A DNA stretch of 64,000 nucleotides from Axinella damicornis. Taxonomy: Eukaryota > Porifera > Demospongiae > Axinellida > Axinellidae. The position numbers and the translations under genes were made by a program. The DNA lies in NCBI GenBank assembly GCA_963931865.1, contig OZ007518.1, positions 3,372,055-3,436,054 on the forward strand. The letters are read 5' to 3'. Position 1 is the first letter of the stretch. Each line of letters begins with the position of its first letter. The notes under the pieces were generated by a model. It was not told where the DNA came from. It searched no databases and saw only the letters and a list, made by a program, of their open reading frames with translations. Shown in pieces: positions 56,207 to 64,000 of the stretch.

Positions 56207-56536
56207 TTATGAATACCTTTCCAAAATGTCATCGACTTCCTTTTCCTTTTGATTTTTCCAAGTCTGAAGTTTTTCTAAGAGTTCTATACGGTTCAGAGGT
56301 CTCAAAGCATTCGTAGTTCTAATCCTTCCAATTTTGTACTGGTCTTTAGCTTTCCTGGCCCATGCGATTGCCTCAGGGTACTTCTCCTTCCACAGACAGA
56401 GATCCGAGTGGCCGAGGTAGTAGTGAGCTCTGTACAAATTTGCTTCACCAGGCAACATGTCGGGAATTATTCTTTTGAGACATATTTCTGCATTACGGAT
56501 GTCCTCTTGAGTAGGTTTCTCAGCTGGAAGATCCTC
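56207..56536 (-). CDS. TPR gene, last exon
   Basis: Acceptor tttaaaag, phase 0, stop TAA 56207-56209, 109 residues. One clear TPR (AHYYLGHSDLCLWKEKYPEA) then a charged C-terminus. The acceptor is separated from the end of a hAT-like element by 8 bp, with no good polypyrimidine tract. Confidence 0.72.
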   Translation of the reverse strand, partial: EDLPAEKPTQEDIRNAEICLKRIIPDMLPGEANLYRAHYYLGHSDLCLWKEKYPEAIAWARKAKDQYKIGRIRTTNALRPLNRIELLEKLQTWKNQKEKEVDDILERYS

Positions 56537-59311
56537 CTTTTAAACAGGGGCGGCAGCGGCATAAAAGAAGTGGTACGGCCCACTATCGTAGCGCACTGCG
56601 GAAGGCGGTGCCCGGAAGCACTCTGTGTGTTGGTAGAGGCGCGAAGCGCTGATCTGTCCGCGCGAAGCGCGGAAAAAAATTTTCGCATGTATTTTTAGCG
56701 ATGAGGAAGCGCTCTCGTAGCATCAAAATGGCCGTTCTGGGAAAGAAAAGACCTTGGCTGCAGTGGAGTTTCAATGGTAGGCCCACAACTAGGACGAGAA
56801 ACAGATGCCATTGCCGAGTCTGCATATAAGATCGAGCGTAGATTATGCATTGACTACACTGCACGCGATATTATAATCAGGTCGGCTGGAAAAGTGGTCC
56901 GGCCAAAGCCGGACCAGCCGGACCGGCGGCGCCGCCTCTGCTTTATCACAGAGTCGGTAGACTCTGTACGTAGGGATACGACGTACACGCAATACATACC
57001 AATACAAAAAAAATCTCCCCAAATCTCAGAAACGGTACACTTATTACGGTTTATAACCACATACCGTTCATCTTTGAGTGTTTTCATGACCAACAAGACT
57101 CCTCACATCGCGAAAAACCGTCGCGAAAGGACCACACACGGTACTCGCAAAACGGGCAAATTGTTTTTCTTTCTTCTTCTTCTTCAGACGGGCTAGCTCA
57201 ACGTCGCCTCAATCTCTCATGATGGTTATCGCACGAAACAGTAGCATTTTACACCGAGCAGTGCACCTGCCCGTCGCTTTTTCGCAACTTCCAAGTCTTC
57301 ACCAGGCGGCTGCAGCTGCCCACTCAATAACTATGGCTTCTTTAGTCACGCCATTTTCTCGTTTGTACGCATGCGTAATCACTTAGCAACGATACGTAAT
57401 TATTACTCGAGATCGCTGAATTAGAAGTGTCTTGCTGCTGTCAATCGAGTCGAACGAGGTACTTGGTAAATTCTAATCTCTGTGCGTATATGTTACTACC
57501 TACTGTGTTCTGTGAGAGGGGTGAATGCCTATCTAAAGACTCAATAATGTCGCTACCACTTGCTACTATCTGGTATAGCTAATAATTAGCTATGGTCTTC
57601 AGACAGGGAGCGCTGGTTTAGTATCCATCCAGAAAAGGGTTGACTTGAGATGCTTGGGTCTGATTCTTCAGCCAACGCTGGCAGTGTAATACTTATACCA
57701 AAGCAAGGGCCTGTGAGGAAACTCACTTCTGCTCTGTGATGACAAATTTCAGCTCAAACATGCGCCTGCTGCCAAAAAAAATTACGTAAACAAGTAATAA
57801 AAAACATTTGAAAATGTAACAGGATGTAGGGATATCAGAACGGCAAAAAGTAAGGAAACAAGGTAGGGATGATCGCACAAAACAGTGAAGTATACAATCC
57901 CCCTACATATCTTTTTTCATTATACACGTATATGAAACAAGATCTCTGTAGGGGGGTTGTATACTTCACTGTTTTGTGCGATCATCCCTACCTTGTTTCC
58001 TTACTTTTTGCCGTTCTGATATCCCTACATCCTGTTACATTTTCAAATGTTTTTATTACTTTATATATGGATCGCAAGTGAAATTCTGCCTTAGCTATAA
58101 GTACCATGCAGAGAGCCTGGTATTCATAGTTTGTAATAGCACCTGCAAGAACCAAGTCATAGATGCTTTCAATTTCCTGTCGATTGAGGGCAACTGTTTC
58201 ATTATAGCCACAAATCATCTTTAATAGTATTTCTTCATGAAGTACTGCAGATCTGTCATACGATGGTGCAGCACTAAACAGCTTTTCCTTTGCACCCCTG
58301 ATGCATTCCACTGCTTTGTCAAACTTGCCCTGCTTACGCATTATTGTTGTCTTCTGTCGCAGAAACTTATTCTACTTCCTGGCTCCACCCCTTTCTAAAT
58401 CGCACGTGGTAGTCAGCACGTAACCATAACCATCGTACTCAACAAGTGCCCGTATGTGTCCAGACACTTCACGTTTTGCTGCACTGCAACTGGACTCATA
58501 AACAGACTTCCCTCGAGCCTGGTCCCCACTACGTAGCTAGCTATGTATCCACAGAGGAGCTAGGACACTCAGTGCCGCCTGATGTTTATCAAGTACCATG
58601 GTTTGTCAAAACATTGGTCCGGCAGTTGCCGAGTCTGCCGGACCTGTTCCGCCGCCCCTGGCCATTCAGCACAGCCATTCAACACTTACTTGGCAAAGTT
58701 CACTCTGCAACTGCTCTGAATATGAAAGGGTGTTAGAAACTATTTGGGTTGAGTATAGTTTGGATGTGCATATAGCTACGTGCTGGATATGTGCTGAAAT
58801 TTTGATAGACAGCACTGCAGAGGAACTTATAATATTGTAGTATAACGTATGTGAAGTAAGCCTTCCTTATGGTGAACATCGTACTCAACAACCATCGTAC
58901 TCAACAAGTGCCGGGCACTTGGTTCCCAGACACTTCTGCGTTCAGTCATCTCCGGGGTGCCTGCCCACCCCGCAAACAAAACGCATTGCGTGAACAAGTG
59001 CGCTCATTATTTTATAGCATCTCTGAGATGCTATAAAATAATGAGCGCACTAGCTTGTTCACGCGCATTTCAGTACTTATAATGGTAGGGAGACAAATTC
59101 AGTATAGATCAAGACAATACGCACAGTCAATGACTCAGGATATGCATTCAGCCATCTGGTTTGTCATTCATCATCCCTCCTGGGCGTCTTTTAACCAGCT
59201 AGTCATGTTTCAGCAAACAAAACAGGCCACTCACCATTTGCTTGCAATGAGGTAGAAGAGTATGGCTACTACGAGTAAACCCCAAGTTAATGCGAGGATG
59301 GCAGTCATGCC
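56207..59311 (-). CDS. TPR-repeat protein gene (5' part uncertain)
   Basis: Gene-level entry. Firm pieces: 58353-58060 and 56536-56207, joined in phase 0. A probable upstream membrane-helix exon is 59311-59235, which leaves two bases over and does not join the TPR exon directly, so an exon is missing between. Helical-repeat phrases: KQGKFDKAVECIRGAKEKLF, ANLYRAHYYLGHSDLCLW and KYPEAIAWARKAKDQYKI are TPR-like (Ala and Tyr at the usual positions). TPRs mediate protein-protein contacts; I cannot name the family. The intron between the two firm exons has transposon ends at both splice sites. Confidence 0.6.
56545..56940. mobile_element. hAT-like non-autonomous element next to a splice acceptor
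   Basis: Left end CAGGGGCGGCAGCGGC, right end ggcgccgcctctg. Internal gcgcgaagcgcggaaa is shared with the elements at 31257 and 63300. Flanking 8-mers CTTTTAAA and CTTTATCA match at only 5 of 8 positions, so the target duplication is doubtful. Confidence 0.68.
56942..57010. repeat. Dispersed repeat shared with 59995-60055
   Basis: gagtcggtagactctgtacg, agggatac and acacgcaatacatacc recur near 60000 with few changes. Confidence 0.7.
57792..58062. mobile_element. Hairpin MITE with about 114-bp near-perfect arms
   Basis: Left arm starts aagtaataaaaaacatttg; the right arm is its complement up to position 58062. The arms are nearly identical (ggatatcagaacggcaaaaa, gggatgatcgcacaaaacag); the loop is about 40 bp at 57908-57948. 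The right arm begins at the donor of the TPR exon. Confidence 0.93.
58060..58353 (-). CDS. TPR gene, internal exon
   Basis: 98 codons, acceptor tttctgcgacag, donor ATAAA|gtaata. Helical repeats (FDKAVECIRGAKEKLF, ALCMVLIAKAEFHLRSIY). The donor lies in the terminal bases of the hairpin MITE. Reading through instead would add 25 residues and stop. Confidence 0.65.
58560..59060. other. Non-coding stretch with element ends and a hairpin
   Basis: A hAT-type right end (ccgccgcccctg) at 58650-58661, a repeat (catcgtactcaacaagtgcc) also seen at 58430 and 11357, and an inverted repeat ttattttatagcatctc / gagatgctataaaataa at 59008-59045. Confidence 0.55.
59235..59311 (-). CDS. Probable membrane-helix exon
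   Basis: Acceptor tattctcggcag, donor AAATG|gtgagt. It encodes MTAILALTWGLLVVAILFYL, a convincing single membrane span. It is likely part of the TPR gene on the same strand, but no direct phase match joins it to the TPR exon. Confidence 0.5.
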
Positions 59312-60055
59312 CTGCCGAGAATAAAGCCACGAGACCAGAACATCAACCATATCCACTTGGTCGTGCAGAACATGGCATAAAATAAGTATTTTTGTCTTGC
59401 TGTATAATGGCAAAATTTTATGCCAAACTTGTCTTGCTGTATAATGGCAAAATTTTATGCTGAACTTGTCTTGCTGTATAATGGCAAAATTTTATGCTGA
59501 AACGTCCTGCATAAAATTCCCTCGTGTACATTTTGCACAGTATCATAAAGGCAAAATTTTATGCCAACTGCTTTAATTAAAGGGTCTCACCCTAATTGGG
59601 TTAATTAAAGGGACATACTCATTTTGTGAGCCCAGTTTGAATGTGAAGGTTGGCATAAAATCTTGCCTTGGTGTTTCCACACAAAGGCGAAATTTTATGC
59701 TGACTACTTTATATCATGCACGTGTTCTAGCATCACAATTGAATTCATGAATATCATCACACTGTTCTGTATGTACTGCAGTAGTTATACATATGAACTA
59801 TGAATACCATTGGTGCAGCATGGGAATGCAGCTGCAGCACTTGGGACTCACTGACATTGGAACAAACTCGTAATTGTGCACATGGGAGGAGTTCGATCAC
59901 ATGAGAAGGGCTGCACAGTAGTTGTGGGTGGGTGTGGGCAAGCTTGCAAGACAGAAGTCCCATTGTATTTACAACCCCTATGAATACAGAATATCATAGA
60001 CTCGGTAGAGTCTATATGTAGGGATAGAGTGGACACGCAATATATGCTAATACAC

Positions 60056-60118
60056 AGCCTGGTTAAAACAACCTTTCTCATTTTACAGTGCACTGTAAAA
60101 TGAGTTTTAACCAGGCTG
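60056..60118. repeat. Perfect palindrome inside the 3.3-kb element
   Basis: cctggttaaaacaac... around tacagtgcactgta. Related single arms lie at 60488 and 61502 (ggttaaaacaaccc ... cagtgg). Confidence 0.85.
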
Positions 60119-60895
60119 TGGTCACCTCAGTTGCATCTCAGTGCCTCCTTGGTGATCAAGGAATGAGCACACAAGTGCAACCTACTTTGATCTTGTTAGC
60201 TATTGGATAGGAAATCCTAGTAACTAGGCCTGTTAAGATATCCTCGGTCAAGTTTCTTATAGAAGTGTATGCAGCTGCTCTTCCAAACAATTTGCATTCA
60301 AGCAGATCATTTACACTGCTTGACCACTATAGGTCCTCCAACAGACATACAGATGGGTAGCTAAGTCACGTACCTATAATCTATAATATAAGTGAAGCTA
60401 CGCAACATTTGTGGCTGTGGGTACATTCTTTGACCACCACAGTGGAGGAGGCACTGAGATGCAACTATGGTGACCAGAGCCTGCATAGTTAAAACAACCC
60501 TTTTCCTTTTACAGTGGCGCACGTATACCAGTATGTAGCCGTAAAGGAGGCCATGATGCATTCTGCACAATAGCTCGTTCAGTGACCTCTGCCAAATGCA
60601 CGTCTGAGGAGTTAAAAATGTTCTGTACTCTTAAAGGCAGCCTAAGCTTTGCAGAAATAAAGCACATTGTTCCTCTAACAGAAGAAGCACTCCTCGGTGA
60701 GAAGCAGATTGTGGCATCACGGAGTCAGACTTCACACTGGGGTGAATGGTGGACGTGCACGCCTTCCCCAATTGCAAATGCTTACTCAGCACCAGTATGC
60801 AGATTGGCATGGTATTCCACGAAATACTATAGCTAATGGTGTGGAGCAAATAAACCAGGACAGTATATATCACTGCAAATTCAGAAGGGTTGCTT

Positions 60896-61222
60896 TAACC
60901 CAGGTGTGGTTGTTCCAGTTGCAGCTTCACTACCAAACAATGTAACCCAGGTGGGGTTGTCCCAGTTGCAGCTTCACTACCAAACAATGTAACCCAGGTG
61001 GGGTTGTCCCAGTTGCAGCTTCACTACCAAACAATGTAACCCAGGTGGGGTTGTCCCAGTTGCAGCTTCACTACCAAACAATGTAACCCAGGTGGGGTTG
61101 TCCCAGTTGCAGCTTCACTACCAAACAATGTAACCCAGGTGGGGTTGTCCCAGTTGCAGCTTCACTACCAAACAATGTAACCCAGGTGGGGTTGTCCCAG
61201 TTGCAGCTTCACTACCAAACAA
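60896..61222. repeat. 47-bp minisatellite, 7 copies
   Basis: taacccaggtggggttgtcc plus cagttgcagcttcactaccaaa-type remainder. Copies 2-7 are almost identical, so the array is young. Confidence 0.96.
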
Positions 61223-62727
61223 GGTGCATATGAGTGGAGCAACTTGCTTGACCACTCGAATTTCAGTAAACAATTATATAAGTCATGTAGCTAAAGTAGC
61301 AAAGTATTATCGGAATGCTAGAAGTGCAGCTGCACTTGTGATTCCTATAATCCCCTAACTGCACAAACCGTAGAAAAATACATGTGCAGCTTCCCTTCCG
61401 ACATTTGGATTGGCTTAATTGGTTACCCGTCTGCATGTCTGGGATTGGAGAGGTGACCTATAGCTAGTGGTCAAGTCTAAACTGATATACCCCTACAGCT
61501 AGGTTAAAACAACCCCTTTGTTTTTGCAGTGGCAAGAAAACCCCACATCTTTGCATGGAACATCTGATTAAGCGAAAGCATTAGCAGCTGAGAAGCAAAG
61601 CAGTATGACATATAGAAGCCAGACTGAGAAGAGTCGACACAAGTCAGCAACTTCACGGAAGCATCAGCGTGAAAAGCAGATGGCCATGGACTCAGACCAA
61701 GATGCACAACTTGGTCCCCCAGACAAGCGAAGTATATAATTTCAATAACAGTAGAAAATGCCGTAGTGATTTGGATTTAGAGTCTGATTTAGTCCCTCTG
61801 ATTGGGTTTAGAGTCTGATTACCAATACTTTCAAAGGAATAGGTCAACGTGTTGAAGTTAGGTACAATGATGGTCTCGGGCCTGGGAACGAGGCTAGGTA
61901 TAAGGGAACATTGATAGAGTTCAACGTTAAGACGGGGAACTGGATGGCTCGATTGGATGCCAATATTGCACAATCAAGTTCCCGATAAGGATGTCCGTCT
62001 GATTTGACTGAGTTTATCCACTGCTACTCTTCCATTATTCATTCATCATTATCCAGTCCAACCACTCCATCTTCCACGATTACGATTACCCTTTTATTAT
62101 GCTCCTATTTATTATAATATTATGCTGATTGGTATATAGTATGTTGTTCGCCGTAATCAATTCAATGTGACCTGTATTCAAACTTAGTATGCCCCTTTAA
62201 TTAACCCAATTGGGGACACCCTTTACATCATAGTTTCCCTTCCAACCTGCTTTCAAACAGGGCTCACAAGATGAGTTACATTAGCCCAAATAGGGTGAAA
62301 CCCTTTCATTAAAGCAGTTGGCATAAAATTTCGCCTTTGTGTGGAAACACCAAGGGAAGATTTTATGCCAACCTTCACATTCAAACTGGGCTCACAAAAT
62401 GAGTATGTCCCTTTAATTAACCCAATTAGGGTGAGACCCTTTAATTAAAGCAGTTGGCATAAAATTTTGCCTTTATGATACTGTGCAAAATGTACACGAG
62501 GGAATTTTATGCATGACGCTTCAGCATAAAATTTTGCCATTATACAGCAAGACAAGTTCAGCATAAAATTTTGCCATTATACAGCAAGACAAGTTTGGCA
62601 TAAAATTTTGCCATTATACAGCAAGACAAAAATACTTATTTTATGCCATTGTATGTACGACCACGCACAAGAAATGAATCATGAGTCTATATTTATATTA
62701 TCCATGATTGAATGAACGAGAATGTAC

Positions 62728-62947
62728 TTCGCCCCCTGCACTTGTATTCGATGACAGCTCCGGATCCGCAGGTACAGTAGCCAAAATCTGCAGCACCCAT
62801 CCTGAGAAGGGACATAGGCTGTGCCGTGGAGTGCATGCCATGCCCCGGAGAATGATCCCCAAAGAGACCACTGTCTGATTCAGAGTAACTGGACCGATAA
62901 CGTTTACCGTACCTGCTGCATGCAGCTCCACCATGGGTATTATCCAT
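62728..62947 (-). CDS. Candidate 5' exon of unknown protein
   Basis: Frame from ATG 62947: MDNTHGGAACSRYGKRYRSS, then a Ser/Gly-rich stretch and FGYCTCGSGAVIEYKC. It looks more protein-like than neighbouring frames and is on the strand of the TPR gene, but the proposed donor (CGAA|gtacat) does not match the phase of the membrane-helix exon. Confidence 0.3.
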
Positions 62948-63299
62948 GAGCTCCACCCATCCCACAAAAGCTGCCAAGAGCGGTTATAGCGCTGGCCTGG
63001 GAACGAGGCTACAAGTACTTTCAGGCCAGCCTCTCGCCGCGCCACACCTCCCCATAGTGGGTGTGGCGAGAGGCTGGCCGTGATAACTACCGTACGTAGC
63101 CGAGCGCTGCATTCCATGTTAGTGTTGAACCGCACCTGATGAATAGCATTATAATACTCGCGCACGCAATGTTATTCATCAGCCGAGAGTCTAGGAACTG
63201 GCTGGCTTGTGAGAGACTTCCAAAGTATTCTGCATGATAGCTAGCTAGCTAGAGTATGTCACCGATTTATAATTATATCGGACGACATGATTGTATAAT

Positions 63300-63710
63300 C
63301 GGACCCCTTGAATGGGATGCGCTAGCGCCAAGCGCGACAGCATTTTGAGGTGAAAGTTTGGTAGTTTGCCTTTCTGACGTGTTTGCTCCTTCAAGTTCGA
63401 GCTCGAACAAGCAGCTGACCAAACACAAGAGCCAGGGCTAATAGCACAATGCACGCTGCAGAAGGCAGTGCATAGAGGCGGATAGTGGTGATCAGTCCGC
63501 GCGAAGCGCTGAAAAGTTTTCGCCTTCATTTTTCAGTTAGTTATCGGGATGGGCTCTCGTGGCTCCTTCGTGCTTTGCACTGCAAGTTAGAGACGCCAGC
63601 CCCCAAGAAACGAGGTGACGTAGCTATAAGTTAGTGCTAGATTTAGTACCATCCGCAGTCAGTTGTTTTGGGGGGGGGGGGGCTCAAGCCCCCCTATTAT
63701 CTCCGCCCCT
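63300..63710. mobile_element. Degenerate hAT-like copy, right end only
   Basis: gcgcgaagcgctgaaaag, gaaggcagtgcat and a final ctccgcccctg match the hAT-like elements at 31257 and 56545. A G-run and cccccct lie near 63670-63690. The left end was not found. Confidence 0.5.
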
Positions 63711-63711
63711 G

Positions 63712-63733
63712 AGAGCGCATGATGACATCATTG
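63712..63733. mobile_element. Half copy of the TGATGACATCA palindrome family
   Basis: gagcgcatgatgacatcatt matches one arm of the elements at 12010 and 34537. The other arm is absent. The remaining sequence to 64000 shows nothing recognisable. Confidence 0.55.
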
Positions 63734-64000
63734 TTTTTTCACGGCGACTATAATATTATTACTCCTACTAAATTACTTCCTTACTTCAGATCGAGTGAAA
63801 GACCCACACTGCGATACTGTATTTTTATACGTCTCCTAGCTAGTTACCTGGAACTCAAGAAACTTGACGTAAGTTATCTCAAGAGGCCTACTAGGTTTTC
63901 GGGTTCCTATCTGATAAATTAGGCTGCACTAATCTTGTGTGCTCATTCCTCGAGCCTGGTTATAACCCAATTGAGTGGTTAGTGCAGTTTCTGTTAGTCC

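Larger units (their letters stand above)
59359..62662. mobile_element. 3.3-kb element with 350-bp terminal inverted repeats
   Basis: Left arm about 59359-59712, right arm about 62305-62662, inverse to each other (ggcataaaataagtattttt, cttaattaaa blocks). Each arm holds three tandem copies of gtcttgctgtataatggcaa. The interior has no transposase-like frame but contains a perfect palindrome (60056-60118) and a 47-bp minisatellite. A non-autonomous transposon or foldback element. No target duplication found. Confidence 0.82.

Noticed and set aside
60582..60836. 84-codon frame inside the 3.3-kb element as a possible transposase remnant
   Set aside because: No catalytic motif or DNA-binding motif visible, and length is within chance expectation.

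Overview
The window looks like animal nuclear DNA. Conserved genes are cut into short exons with GT..AG introns, one intron carries a nuclear-type tRNA-Arg gene, and non-coding DNA is full of small inverted-repeat transposons, minisatellites and long G or C runs. The gene content (a TMEM63/OSCA-family channel, a PTB-domain adaptor, an IGFBP/Kazal/sushi/follistatin-module secreted protein, a TPR protein, a large intronless TPR/OTU-like protein) fits an early-branching animal. A sponge is my best guess, made from general style and not from any species marker. A run of exactly 200 N at 38309-38508 shows this is a scaffolded draft assembly.

Layout. (1) 1-3737, + strand: an uninterrupted reading frame of at least 1238 codons, open at the left edge of the window. 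(2) 5805-24581, - strand: a secreted modular protein with exons for signal peptide plus IGFBP, Kazal, an unassigned Cys-containing module, sushi, follistatin/Kazal and a hydrophilic tail. All junctions I could place are phase 1. (3) 25285-30315, - strand: a five-exon gene for a 741-residue PTB-domain adaptor with a long proline-rich repetitive tail, all introns phase 0. (4) 30771-54823, + strand: a 21-exon TMEM63-like mechanosensitive channel, starting 455 bp from the PTB gene in divergent orientation. The exon lengths add up to an 810-residue protein only if two single-base deletions in short homopolymers (exons 4 and 16) are allowed for. (5) 56207 to about 62950, - strand: a TPR protein with two firm exons, a probable membrane-anchor exon and a doubtful 5' exon; a 3.3-kb inverted-repeat element sits between the last two. 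Genes 1 and 2 converge, as do genes 4 and 5.

Repeats dominate the rest. I could delimit several non-autonomous DNA transposon families from their ends and target-site duplications: a palindromic family with 9-10 bp duplications (Mutator-like), hAT-like elements with an 8 bp duplication, a family with 5 bp duplications and C-run 3' ends, TA-flanked mariner-like copies, a short TGATGACATCA palindrome family, and a long-inverted-repeat element.

The most unusual pattern is that tandem repeats and homopolymers sit directly on splice junctions in many introns: (GT)n or minisatellites start at the donor, and C-runs, (CTCC)n or (CA)n end at the acceptor. In addition, one intron of the TPR gene has a hairpin element at its donor and a hAT-like element beside its acceptor.
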